From: Flavobacterium sp. DG2-3
GTDB taxonomy: Bacteria; Bacteroidota; Bacteroidia; Flavobacteriales; Flavobacteriaceae
Length of the DNA stretch: 64,000 nt
Assembly: GCF_030730925.1 (NCBI RefSeq)
Contig: NZ_JAVAMB010000001.1
Span: 1-64,000, forward strand
Direction: 5' to 3'
The position numbers and the translations under genes were made by a program. Positions 45,045-55,300 of the stretch are shown piece by piece (the stretch's first letter is position 1; each line of letters begins with the position of its first letter). The notes beneath the pieces were generated by a model that was not told where the DNA came from, made no database searches, and saw only the letters and a list, made by a program, of their open reading frames with translations.

Positions 45045-45824
45045 ATGAAAAAAATTAAATCAATTTCAATAAAATATCGTATTCCAACAATAATTGGAGT
45101 AATATTTCTCTTGTTTAGTTGTACAAAAGATGAAATTCTAAATGATGGACAGGAAATGAGTAACACGAGATTCACTGACGAAGAAGTTTTTAAAGGCGTG
45201 ATGTTTTTAGAGGGACCAGTTGCAAATAAAATGAGCGATTTCAAAGATTTAAACTTTAGGTCATTTATTGCCGATAAATCACAGGTTGAAGAAATAATAA
45301 ACTTTCAAAATGAAATTATAAACAGAATAAAATTCATTGATCCGAATTACTTATCCGATTTTAGAAAAAAAATTGGGTCAGGAAATTATTATTTAATTAA
45401 AGCAACTTTTTCTGATGCCTCAACTAAAGTAGCAAATATCATTTATGAAATTTCAAATCTCAACAAAAATGAGGTTTCTATAGTAGCAAAAAAATTCAGC
45501 TCTAATTTAAAGCACAATTATAATGTTGATGAAAAATCTTCCAAAGAAGACCTTATAAAAGCATTAAATGACATCAATTCTGGAAAACAAACTTCAAAAA
45601 TTGTAATGCCTGATTACTACTATAAATGGGCAGCGGTTTGGATAGCAGCTGCCGCAGTATTAATTATTGTAATTGTTGCACAGGAAGCCCCTTTACTGCC
45701 AGTGGATGAATTTGAACCATTCGAGCCTTTTCCTGATGATGCAAATTCACAATTATCATCTGAAAAGAGATATTTAATGGATGATTATCAATCCGAAATA
45801 ACATTTGAATTAGAGGGTATTTAA
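45045..45824 (+). CDS. SdpC-like antimicrobial peptide precursor
   Basis: 259 residues. Signal peptide ending in a lipobox-like LFSC (Cys26). Residues 43-62 read FTDEEVFKGVMFLEGPVANK, closely resembling the start of mature Bacillus SdpC (FSGEDYFRGLLFGQGEV, from memory). A charged, helical middle follows, then one strongly hydrophobic segment at about 194-213 (WAAVWIAAAAVLIIVIVAQE) between a basic/aromatic approach (MPDYYYK) and an acidic Pro-rich tail (DEFEPFEPFPDD). In Bacillus the toxin is an internal hydrophobic peptide excised with the help of SdpAB; here segment 189-214 is the counterpart, without the two cysteines. Followed 22 bases later by sdpA. Confidence 0.82.
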   Translation: MKKIKSISIKYRIPTIIGVIFLLFSCTKDEILNDGQEMSNTRFTDEEVFKGVMFLEGPVANKMSDFKDLNFRSFIADKSQVEEIINFQNEIINRIKFIDPNYLSDFRKKIGSGNYYLIKATFSDASTKVANIIYEISNLNKNEVSIVAKKFSSNLKHNYNVDEKSSKEDLIKALNDINSGKQTSKIVMPDYYYKWAAVWIAAAAVLIIVIVAQEAPLLPVDEFEPFEPFPDDANSQLSSEKRYLMDDYQSEITFELEGI

Positions 45825-45846
45825 ATTCTATCTTAAGAAAACAACA

Positions 45847-46416
45847 ATGAGCAAAATGTCCAAATTATCCTTTTTTTCTTTTTTCTTAGCTATCCTTATT
45901 GTTCTCTTAATTTTTTTTAAAATAACAGCAATATATTTTGGGAATAATCCTCTAAATAAACAGTATACTTCCAAATCCCAATTAACATCAATGTTTCCGC
46001 AAGGATGGGCTTTTTTCACTAAAAGCTCTAGAGAATCTCAACTCCATATATTTGATTGTAATTCTCTAGAGCCAAAATTGAAAAATCTAAAAAGCTTTAC
46101 AAGCGAGTATTATTTCGGTATATCAAGAAAAAATAGAGTTTTAAACATTGAGATGAATACTATTTTTCAAAAAATAGTTACTGATTCAGTTAAACCACTC
46201 TACATTAAGTCAACTAATATCTATTCTGTCAATGAAGAAATTAAAAGGAAAAAAATTCACTACAAAAAGATAATATTAAAAAAAGGGAGTGCTCCTAACT
46301 TCAAAGGAAAATATTTATTTGTTTCTCAAATAATGCTTCCTTGGAATATAATAAAAAGAAAAACTGACTATCCTTCATCATTTATAGTATATCCAATTGA
46401 AATCACTGAAAAATGA
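45847..46416 (+). CDS. sdpA: SdpA family protein
   Basis: 189 residues. One N-terminal membrane helix (about 7-30), then a soluble domain opening with LTSMFPQGWAFFTKSSRESQ (about 46-65), the FPQGWxFFTKxPRE signature of SdpA. SdpA is a helper that together with SdpB is needed to mature the SdpC toxin; the biochemical mechanism is not settled. Its stop overlaps the sdpB start (ATGA). An internal ATG at 45856 is an alternative start. Confidence 0.88.
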   Translation: MSKMSKLSFFSFFLAILIVLLIFFKITAIYFGNNPLNKQYTSKSQLTSMFPQGWAFFTKSSRESQLHIFDCNSLEPKLKNLKSFTSEYYFGISRKNRVLNIEMNTIFQKIVTDSVKPLYIKSTNIYSVNEEIKRKKIHYKKIILKKGSAPNFKGKYLFVSQIMLPWNIIKRKTDYPSSFIVYPIEITEK

Positions 46417-47357
46417 ATCAATTTATTTCATCATTAGAACAAAAAAAAATTTTCACTGAAAGATTAATGCTTGTACGGCTATTGTTAGCAATAGGTGCTT
46501 TACTAACTATTACTTTTAACAATATTGAATACATTACTAATTTTGATTTAGTGTTGAACGATGAAACAAAATTTGCCGCGATAATTTTTTTTAAACAATT
46601 TAGTATCTTCACACTATTTCATCCCTTAATCGCTAAAGCTATTTCCATTATAATCTTATTAATTATTACAACTGGTTATCTTCCTCAATTAACATGTTTT
46701 TTACATGCATGGGTTCATTTAAGTATTTGTAATTCATTTTTAGGAGTTGATGGCGGAGATCAAATAGCTTCAAATTTAAGTATATTGCTAATTCCAATTT
46801 GCATATTTGATAATCGACTAAATCAATGGAATAGCAGCAAAAGCGTTAACACAAAACTTAGAAAAGCAATCAATGTTTTCTTTAATGTTTACTATTTTTT
46901 GATATTATTACAAGTTGCTATAATATACTTACATGCAGGCATAGGCAAATTATACATTAATGAATGGAGAGACGGAACATGTGCTTATTATTGGTTTACA
47001 AATAACATCTTTGGAGCTCCTATGCATCTACAAAAACTATATAATATAATAACTTTAAGCTCTTTTACGCCTTTAATAACTTGGTCAGTTATTATCTTAG
47101 AATTAGGATTATTTGCTTGTATTTTAGCTACAAACATAAAACTTAAAAAAACTTTTCTCCTAACAGGATTACTCTTTCATTTTAGCATTCTTATAACTCA
47201 TGGATTAGTAAGTTTCTTTTTCTCAATGGCATCAGCATTAATTTTATACTTAGATGATGAAAATATAATTTTTGATTTTTTTAAAACTAAATTTATATCT
47301 TTAAAAAATGTCTTACAATCAAGAACCCTCAGAAGAAGAAAAAAACAATTGGCATGA
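46413..47357 (+). CDS. sdpB: SdpB family membrane protein (HTTM/gamma-carboxylase-like)
   Basis: 314 residues, about seven hydrophobic helices. The core ILLQVAIIYLHAGIGKLYIN with EWRDGTCAYYWFTNNIFG is the HTTM motif shared with SdpB and vitamin-K-dependent carboxylase-like membrane proteins; VDGGDQIASNL and GLLFHFSILITHGL carry further conserved polar and His residues. In Bacillus SdpB acts with SdpA on SdpC. Four-base overlap with sdpA, and its last 50 bases overlap the next gene in another frame, so the cassette is translationally compact. Confidence 0.9.
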   Translation: MNQFISSLEQKKIFTERLMLVRLLLAIGALLTITFNNIEYITNFDLVLNDETKFAAIIFFKQFSIFTLFHPLIAKAISIIILLIITTGYLPQLTCFLHAWVHLSICNSFLGVDGGDQIASNLSILLIPICIFDNRLNQWNSSKSVNTKLRKAINVFFNVYYFLILLQVAIIYLHAGIGKLYINEWRDGTCAYYWFTNNIFGAPMHLQKLYNIITLSSFTPLITWSVIILELGLFACILATNIKLKKTFLLTGLLFHFSILITHGLVSFFFSMASALILYLDDENIIFDFFKTKFISLKNVLQSRTLRRRKKQLA

Positions 47358-47535
47358 AGACCCTAATAACTGGGTTTGGGGAATCTTTTATTTTAATCCA
47401 AAAGACAAAAGAATGTTTCCTCCAAAGAAAATAAAAGAATTGGACTGGACAATCAATTTTGCCAATGCTAATTCGGTTTTAATTTGTGTTGTCATAATTC
47501 TTGCTTTAATGATTTTATCAGAAAGCTTTAAATAA
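47308..47535 (+). CDS. DUF5808-type small membrane protein, candidate immunity factor
   Basis: 75 residues. DPNNWVWGIFYFNPKDKRMF and PPKKIKELDWTINFANANS match the DUF5808 pattern (WxWGxFYxNPxDxRxFPPK...GWTxNFA), then one C-terminal helix (about 54-71). DUF5808 modules also occur in proteins related to the SdpI/DUF1648 immunity group, which is why I propose immunity. Starts inside the sdpB 3' end (50-base overlap, different frame), so is co-expressed. Three bases separate its stop from the convergent receptor gene. Confidence 0.78.
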   Translation: MSYNQEPSEEEKNNWHEDPNNWVWGIFYFNPKDKRMFPPKKIKELDWTINFANANSVLICVVIILALMILSESFK

Positions 47536-47538
47536 ATA

Positions 47539-49785
47539 TTACCTCGCCCTATTATTCTCCGACTGCTCAATTTCAGATTTTTTATAGGTTGTCTTTTTTG
47601 AATCTCCAAAATTGTAGGTTGCTATCAGTTTAAAGTAATTACTTGTATACGTTCGGTGATAATAAATCTGGGTTTGTCCGACATTGTAATCTCCTGAAAC
47701 CATAAACTTGTGAAAAATATCATTGGCAGAAAAATTGAGTTTTAACGCATCTCTGAAAAAGTTTCTCTCAATTCCTAAAGTCACGGTCGAACGGCTGTTT
47801 TCGCTTCCTAATCCGTAGCTGCGATCTCCTAAGTACCAAGCCAAAAGCTGGAGTTTAAAAAATTTCGGAATCGTAAAGGTGTTATTCGAATACAAATAAA
47901 ACTGCGGTCTTACTGGACTGAATTCAAATTCATAAAAATTGTCAACCGATTTGGTTAAGTTCATGCTTATGGTATTGGTAGAATTCCACCATTTGAGATT
48001 GAAGGATCTCGAAAGCGATGTAAAAAACACATGTCCTTTTTCGAGATTTAAAGCTCTCAGAATATAGCTGTTTGGCGTGTCGCCACGTAAAGCTGCCGCA
48101 GAAATCGGGTCAATTTTATAAGTATAGCCAATTTTAAAATCGAATTTTTTGTACATCGTGCCTATTTCAAAAGCATGCGTTTTTTCTGGAAGCAGATTCG
48201 GATTCCCTTCAATGGTCGTAAACGGATCTTGGTAAATCACATACGGATTTAAAGCCTGATATCTCGGTCTGGTTATTCTGGCAGCGTACGAGAAATGACC
48301 TTTCCAATCTTCTGAAAAATTAAAATTTAAAAGCATGTTGGGAAAAAAATTGCCGTACGCTTTTTCAAATTCCTGAATTCCGTTGGCGTTTGTAAACAGA
48401 TTATAACTGGTTCGTTCTGCCCTTGCTCCAACTGAAAAATTGACTTTTTCTCCCCAAGATCCAACATAATTTAAATAAGCCGCTGTAATTTTTTCATTGT
48501 ATTCAAAATCACTCGAAAGTTCGTCGTCCAATTCATAATCCATATCATCTGCATCGGCAATCAGGAAATCTGTTCCCGATTTTATTGTAGCATGACTGAA
48601 CTTTGCTCCTATTTCTAGCTTTGTTTTTTCATTTATTTTCTTCGAATAATCCGTTTGAATGGCAATGATATTAATTCGGCTTCCTACATTATTCTTCAAA
48701 TATCTTTTATCAGCTGTTTCGTCTGCCCAGCTATTTTCTTCAATAAAATCACCAATAGTCTGATTATAATTAGAATATTGCGAACCAATAAATAGTGTTG
48801 ACCCTTTGGGATCGGTTTTCATATTATAATTTAAATTGACAAACTGATTCAGCAAAACATCATTTCGGTCTACATCTGTTGCGTAAAAACTGCTCCCAGA
48901 ATTATTCGTTATCGAATTTCGACTTTCTGTAATTCCGCCCAAATCATTTACGTTTCCGCTGTAGGCCAGTGAAATATAATTGTCTGGAGAAAAACTATAC
49001 TGAAGCCCGAATCCGAAATTAGAATAATTATTAAACCTTCTTTTCCAGTCGGTCGTCAATTCCGATTTCATATAATCCTCCGGATCTGGGCGCGTTCTCG
49101 TGGTGTACAATAATTCGCGGTTTCTTCCCAACTGCAAACCATAATTGGTTATAAAAGAAAATTTTCCTTTAGAATAACTAAAATCAAGAAGCGTATTGTA
49201 GCTCGTTCCGCCAAATTTAGAAACCGATGTGTGCTGATTGGCAGTTCCCATCATACCACTTTCTTTGTTTTGTTTGGTGATAATATTGATAACCGCTTTC
49301 CCTTCGGCATCGTACCTGGCAGAAGGATTCGAAATCACTTCGATTTTCTGAATCTGTGAAACGGGAATCGCAGCAAATCTTTCGTAATTAATCAAAATTC
49401 CGTTAAGATAGATAATCGCCTCGCCCTTTCCGAGTACGCTGATTTCTCCATCGGCAACCACAACGTTTGGAACCCTAGACAATAATTCGTTTACAGAACT
49501 GCTCGTTGCCAGAACCGTTCCGTTTACATTGACATCAATATTTCCATTGGCTCCGTATTTTAATAATGAAGGCTGGCTTTTTATAACTACTTCATTTAAT
49601 TTATTGTGTTCTTGATCGTTGGGAATTATCGTATCGGGAACAGCTATTGGAACTGTTTTGATGATTAGATCCTTTTCTTTAACATAGGATTTGTCTGTGA
49701 CTTTTTTTACAGCTTGTGCTTTTATTTCCATTGATGAAAAAATCAGGAAATAAATAAAAACGAAAATTAAAATTAAAAACCTCAT
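47539..49785 (-). CDS. TonB-dependent receptor, outer-membrane beta-barrel family (PF14905-like)
   Basis: 748 residues. Signal peptide (VFIYFLIFSSMEIKAQA), plug domain about 65-170 (LNEVVIKSQPSLLKYGANGNIDVNV, VNELLSRVPNVVVADGEISVLGKGEAIIYLNGI, IQKIEVISNPSARYDAEGKAVINIITKQ), then a long beta barrel ending in KLIATYNFGDSKK. It lacks the N-terminal carboxypeptidase-regulatory-like domain of SusC-type receptors. Ligand unknown. No SusD partner. Two AraC-type regulator genes lie upstream on the same strand. Confidence 0.88.
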   Translation of the reverse strand: MRFLILIFVFIYFLIFSSMEIKAQAVKKVTDKSYVKEKDLIIKTVPIAVPDTIIPNDQEHNKLNEVVIKSQPSLLKYGANGNIDVNVNGTVLATSSSVNELLSRVPNVVVADGEISVLGKGEAIIYLNGILINYERFAAIPVSQIQKIEVISNPSARYDAEGKAVINIITKQNKESGMMGTANQHTSVSKFGGTSYNTLLDFSYSKGKFSFITNYGLQLGRNRELLYTTRTRPDPEDYMKSELTTDWKRRFNNYSNFGFGLQYSFSPDNYISLAYSGNVNDLGGITESRNSITNNSGSSFYATDVDRNDVLLNQFVNLNYNMKTDPKGSTLFIGSQYSNYNQTIGDFIEENSWADETADKRYLKNNVGSRINIIAIQTDYSKKINEKTKLEIGAKFSHATIKSGTDFLIADADDMDYELDDELSSDFEYNEKITAAYLNYVGSWGEKVNFSVGARAERTSYNLFTNANGIQEFEKAYGNFFPNMLLNFNFSEDWKGHFSYAARITRPRYQALNPYVIYQDPFTTIEGNPNLLPEKTHAFEIGTMYKKFDFKIGYTYKIDPISAAALRGDTPNSYILRALNLEKGHVFFTSLSRSFNLKWWNSTNTISMNLTKSVDNFYEFEFSPVRPQFYLYSNNTFTIPKFFKLQLLAWYLGDRSYGLGSENSRSTVTLGIERNFFRDALKLNFSANDIFHKFMVSGDYNVGQTQIYYHRTYTSNYFKLIATYNFGDSKKTTYKKSEIEQSENNRAR

Positions 49786-50027
49786 AAAATTCTAGCGATT
49801 AAGTTTGACTTTGATGGAACAAAAGTCAGTTCTAAATCGCGTTATAAGGTCGTCGAAAGTGAAATCAGGAGTACGGATTTATAAATTAGGACTTTTTTTG
49901 GAGGGGCTAAGGTTCTGAGATTCTAAGTTGCTAAGGTTTTTGCCATATTATAATCGCGCAAAGGCGCTAAGACGCAAAGTTTAATTCTCGTTGTCTTTCT
50001 TTGAGTCAATAATATAATTTTTGTAAT

Positions 50028-51080
50028 TTATCTAAGCGATAATTCTTGTAGCTGATAATTTAAAGGAGTTGTTCCTGTATGTTTTTTGAATGCTGCGAAG
50101 AAAGTGGATTTCGAATTAAATCCCACATCATAACCAACAGATTCTAGAGTCAGTTTATTGTTTGACGAAATAATTCTGCAAGCGGTTTCAATTCTAAATT
50201 CATTAACATAGCTCGTAAAGTTCTTGCCTAAATTGTTGTTTAAAAACTGAGACAATTGATGGCTCGGCATATTAATTTCTTCCGATAAATCTTTTAAACT
50301 CAAATTCGGATTTCTGTACAATGCTTTTTCATTCATAATTTTCTCTAGTTTTTGAGAAATAACGACAGCATCTGCATCGCTTATTTTTTTGCTTTTCTGA
50401 TTATTGATCAAGAACAAATCATCGGTTTTTTTTCGATGCAACAGAACCAAAATAATCAGATATAAAATAAAGGTAAAAGCTATTGCCCCTGTAATGCAGG
50501 AAACAAAAGGAACTCGTGAAAATCCTAAAAAGTAAGCAATGAATACGGCTGCATTACCAAAGAAAATAGCCGTAAACCATCTTTCTGCGGGAGAAGAACT
50601 TTCATAATTCCAGATTATTTTTTGAAGTAGCAAACGGCTTTCATAACCAGAAACAAAGAGGTACGAAAACCATTGGAAGAAAATAAAAGCCACAAAATAA
50701 TAATTCCATAAAACAGGATAATTTTCATACGGAAGAAAAAATCCGATAGTCGAAACTGTCAAAAACCAAATTCCTAAATGCCATTTCCATTGTTTTGAAA
50801 CTGTATTATGAATCGCCGATTTTAAAACGTAATACAAAAACGGCCCAATTAGCAAACAAGCCGAAAGCCCAATCTGCAAATATGTTTTGGGAAGATCGTT
50901 GTTAAAATATACGAAAACCGTAACCGCAATTCTGATGCTTAAAACCAATAAAAGTGCCCCAAGAAATAAATTAGAAACATATTTTTTCTTGGCAAAGAAC
51001 AAAAAATACAGACTTAGAATAAATCCGTTAAAAGCGCCTAAAGCTCCCAAGAAGAATACTATTTCTTTACCAATACTCAT
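50028..51080 (-). CDS. Membrane-anchored AraC-family regulator, copy 2
   Basis: 350 residues. Seven or so N-terminal membrane helices (about 1-215), then a cytoplasmic AraC-type HTH domain (about 240-345) with NLSLKDLSEEINMPSHQLSQFLN and LTLESVGYDVGFNSKSTFFAAFKKHTGTTPLNY, a complete double HTH. Tandem paralog of the next gene, 10 bases apart. Such proteins may couple a membrane signal directly to transcription; the receptor gene 242 bases downstream is the likely target. Confidence 0.9.
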   Translation of the reverse strand: MSIGKEIVFFLGALGAFNGFILSLYFLFFAKKKYVSNLFLGALLLVLSIRIAVTVFVYFNNDLPKTYLQIGLSACLLIGPFLYYVLKSAIHNTVSKQWKWHLGIWFLTVSTIGFFLPYENYPVLWNYYFVAFIFFQWFSYLFVSGYESRLLLQKIIWNYESSSPAERWFTAIFFGNAAVFIAYFLGFSRVPFVSCITGAIAFTFILYLIILVLLHRKKTDDLFLINNQKSKKISDADAVVISQKLEKIMNEKALYRNPNLSLKDLSEEINMPSHQLSQFLNNNLGKNFTSYVNEFRIETACRIISSNNKLTLESVGYDVGFNSKSTFFAAFKKHTGTTPLNYQLQELSLR

Positions 51081-51090
51081 AATCTAAATT

Positions 51091-52143
51091 TTATAAAGCT
51101 TGAAGCTGATAGTTTAACGGTGTTGTTCCGGTATGTTTTTTAAAAGCAGCAAAAAAAGTCGATTTGGAATTAAATCCAACATCATAGCCAACAGATTCTA
51201 AAGTCAGTTTGTTGTTGGAAGCTATAATTTTACAAGCTTCGGCTACTCTAAATTCGTTTACAAAACTGGTAAAATTCTTCCCCAGATTATTGTTTAAAAA
51301 CTGCGATAACTGATGGCTCGAAATATTAATTTCTTGAGACAAATCTTGAAGAGTCAGATTCGGGTTTTTATACAAACTCTTTTCGTGCATGGCATTTTCG
51401 AGTTTTTCAGACCACATTACAGCTTCTGCTGAGTCGATTTTTTTATTCGAAATCTTTCCATTCAACAAAAAGAGATCGTCTGTTTTTTTTCTGTACAAAA
51501 GAATCGAAATTCCCAAATACAAAATGAATGAAAAAACTACTGCTCCACTGATATACGTTGCTCCTGGCGCTCCAATAATGGATAAGAAATAAAATAGAAA
51601 CAATAGAAAATTTCCCAAAAAAAGCATACCAAACCACATTTCGGCAGGGGCTGTTTTTTCTTTTCTACTCAGGATTTTTTTCAAAACAGTACGAAGTTCA
51701 AAACCAGCAAATAGAATATAAACAAACCATTGCAAATAAATAATCCTTATAAAATAACCGCTCCAAAGTTTTGGATACAATTCATACGGATAAAAAACGC
51801 CGACTGCAACAATTAAAGTGCCCCAAAATGCTAATATCAATTTCCATGATTTGGGCATTATCTGAACTTCATCCACCGCCGATTTGATGAAATAATACAA
51901 ACATGGTCCGATAAAGAAACAAGCTGTCAAGCCAAACTGGAGATACATTTTTGGCAATTCTGGATGAAAATATACAAATACAGATTTCCCGATTCGGATA
52001 CTCAGAGCAAACAAAAGCGCGCCCAGAAAATAATTCGTCAGGTATTTTTTCTTAGTAAAAAAGAAGAAATAAACTCCGAGAATAATTCCGTTAAAAGCTC
52101 CCAAAGCACTAAAAAAGAATAAAAGTTCTTTGCTAGTATCCAT
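51091..52143 (-). CDS. Membrane-anchored AraC-family regulator, copy 1
   Basis: 350 residues, exactly the same length as its paralog. Membrane part about 1-215, HTH about 240-345. The C-terminal 30 residues (LTLESVGYDVGFNSKSTFFA and onward) are identical to copy 2 while the helices differ more, suggesting selection on the DNA-binding part or gene conversion. First gene of the pair, divergent from the 1144-residue outer-membrane protein. Confidence 0.9.
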   Translation of the reverse strand: MDTSKELLFFFSALGAFNGIILGVYFFFFTKKKYLTNYFLGALLFALSIRIGKSVFVYFHPELPKMYLQFGLTACFFIGPCLYYFIKSAVDEVQIMPKSWKLILAFWGTLIVAVGVFYPYELYPKLWSGYFIRIIYLQWFVYILFAGFELRTVLKKILSRKEKTAPAEMWFGMLFLGNFLLFLFYFLSIIGAPGATYISGAVVFSFILYLGISILLYRKKTDDLFLLNGKISNKKIDSAEAVMWSEKLENAMHEKSLYKNPNLTLQDLSQEINISSHQLSQFLNNNLGKNFTSFVNEFRVAEACKIIASNNKLTLESVGYDVGFNSKSTFFAAFKKHTGTTPLNYQLQAL

Positions 52144-52309
52144 AATTTAAGTTAGTTATATCGTAAACAAAGCTAAAAAAAAGATTGGCTTATCAGGAGA
52201 ATTTTTCTGCAATTATTTTTTGTTTCATATCATAAAAAACAGAAAATCAGCACAAAAGGGCTTCGTTTTTCAATAAATAAAAGCGTCGTAATTTCTTGAT
52301 TATAAATAC

Positions 52310-52317
52310 TACTTTTG
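52310..52317 (+). promoter_or_regulatory. Promoter -7 element of the large outer-membrane protein gene
   Basis: TACTTTTG, a perfect -7 word, 22 bases before the ATG at 52340. No TTG at the expected distance. Confidence 0.55.
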
Positions 52318-52339
52318 GCTTTTTAGAGTTAAAGTATTT

Positions 52340-55300
52340 ATGTTGAAAAAATTACTGTTTTTGACGGTTTTGTTCTGGTTTTCTGCGCTTCAGGCTCAGG
52401 AAACTGAATCTTTGTACAAAACCAAAAAAGTAATCGTTTCAAAAGATACCATTCATTTGGAAAAAATGTCCATCAACTCTGGTTTTTTTCAAATTCTGAA
52501 TACTAAAAACGAGCTGATTGATTCAACTTTTTATAACGTGAATTTTGAAAAAGGATATTTGCTTTTAAATGAAAAATTCCAATCGGTTTCAGATACTTTA
52601 ATTGTCAATTATCTTAATTATCCCGAGCTTTTAACTAAAGAATACAGCCTTTACAAATCGGATCAGATTGTGAGTGGCGATGTTGGAACAGACAAATTGT
52701 ATCGAATAGATAATAATTCAAATGCCAAAAAAGTAACTCCTTTTGACGGACTGGAAACTTCTGGAAGCATTACCCGCGGCATTACTGTCGGTAATAATCA
52801 GAGTACGGTTTTAAATTCTAATCTAGATCTGCAGATTACAGGAAAACTTTCAGACAAAGTGAGTTTGAGAGCTTCACTACAAGACAGTAATATTCCGTTA
52901 CAAGACGGTGGTTACTCGCAGAAACTCGATCAGTTTGATAATATTTTCATAGAACTTTTCAGCGATGATTGGAACATTCGCGCCGGCGATGTCTTTTTAG
53001 AAAACAGGAAAACCCAATTTTTGAGTTTCAATAAAAAAGTTCAAGGGCTTTCGGCAAGTTTTGATTTTGATACCGAAAAAAGCAAGACTAATGTTTTTGC
53101 TTCGGTCGCTTTTGTTAGAGGTCAATATGCCAAAAGTACTTTTATTGGACAGGAAGGAAATCAAGGGCCGTACAAATTAAAAGGCCAGAACGGCGAATTG
53201 TACGTTCTCGTAATTTCGGGTTCTGAGCGTGTTTATGTCAATGGCGTTCTGCTGAAACGCGGCGAAAACAACGATTATGTTATTGATTACAATGCAGGTG
53301 AAATTGTTTTTACCTCTCTTTTTACCATTACTTCTGAAATGCGTATTAATGTAGAATACCAATATTCTGAACGAAATTACAACCGATTGGTTACCTACGC
53401 GGGCGCAACGCACGAGAACAAAAACTGGAGTTTTGGCGGTTATTTATATTCTGAAAATGATATGAAAAATCAACCATTACAGCAAAATCTTTCTCCAGAA
53501 CAAGTTCAAATTTTAAGTGAAGCTGGAGATGATGTCAATTTGATGAAAGCGCCTTCTGCTTATGAAGATTCTTATGCCGAGAATAAAATTTTGTATCGAA
53601 AAATATTGGTCAACTCGGTTGAAGTTTACGAATATTCGAACAATCCTGCTGATGTTTTGTATAACGTCAGATTCAGTCAGGTTGGTGCAAACGCTGGAAA
53701 TTATATCATTCAAAATAATAATTCGATTGAGCGCATTTATCAATATGCTGAACCCGTGAATGGAGTTTTACAAGGAAATTACGAACCTATTGTACAGCTT
53801 GTGGCGCCAATGAAACTTCAAGTGGCGACTTTTTTAGGAAAATACAATCCGAATGAGAAAACATTGGTCGATTTTGAAGTGGCTATCAGCAATAACGATC
53901 AGAATTTATTTTCTGGAATTGATGATTCTAACAATCAAGGAGTTGCTTTTAAAACCAATCTTAAAAAACGTCTTTTTTCTAGAGCGTGGAGTTTAGACGC
54001 TTTCGCGAATTATCAATTCGTGCAGCAGGATTTTAAATCTATCGAACGTTTGTACAATATCGAATTTAATCGCGACTGGAATTTAACTGGAACTCTTCTG
54101 GGCAATCAAAGTCTTTTGGTTACGGGTTTGAATTTTGATTTATTTTCGAAAAATAAAACTTCAAATATTGGGTTGCTAACGTATCAATTTGAGAAATTAG
54201 ATTTTAGCGAAAGCTATACTGGAGCCAGACATACTACCAATGCACTGTTCAAATTAAAAAGATGGACAATCGAAAATAATGGAAGCTTTCTGAATTCTGA
54301 TGCAACTGCTTCGACTTCAAAATTTATTAGAAATCAGACTAGAGCCAAATATCATTTTGGCAAAAACTGGATTGGCGGCAGCATGCAGTTAGAAAACAAT
54401 CAGGAAAAAGATAAAATTACCAATCAGTTTTCGGCTTTAAGCCAAAGATTTTCACAATATGGCATATTTACAGGACGAGGCGACAGCACCAAAGTTTTTG
54501 TTGAAGTTGGCTTTCTGCAAAGACGCAACGACAGTTTACAAAACGGCTTATTGCAGCATGTGAATAATTCGCAAACGTATTATTTAAAGTCGAAATTAAT
54601 CCAGACCAAAAAGACCGATTTAGCCGTTTATGCAAGTTATCGAAATTTGGATTTTACGGATAAATCGAGGCAAAATGAACCTTCACTAAATTCGAGAGTT
54701 TTATACAACGACCGTTTTTTTAACCAGTTAATGCAGATTGGAACGGCGTACGAAACCAGTTCTGGAACTATAGCCCAACAAGAATTTACGTATGTAGAAG
54801 TTCCAACGGGACAAGGAGTTTACACTTGGAACGATTATAACGGAAATGGGATTCAGGAATTGGAGGAATTTGAAGTTGCGATTTACCAAGATCAGGCGCG
54901 TTATGTAAGGATCTTTTTGCCGAATCAAGTTTACATTAAAACCAACCAAAATAAGTTTTCGCAATCTTTAACGCTAAATCCGCTGCAATGGCAGAATGAA
55001 AAAGGGTTTAAAAAACTGCTGTCTTATTTTTACAATCAGACTTCTTTTATAATGGATCGAAAGGTGAAAAGCGATGGCGAAAAATTAGAACTTAATCCGT
55101 TTGCTTCGTCAGAAGAGAATATTTTAGGCCTGAATTCGAGTTTTAGAAACAGTTTATTCTACAACCGAGGTAAGCAAAAACATTCTGTTACCTATTCTTA
55201 TTTGGTCAACAAAGGTAAAAGTCTACTTTCTGTTGGGTCGCAGCAGGTGAAGAATTATTCGCATCAAATTCAATACACGCATTTATATCAAAAAAGCTGG

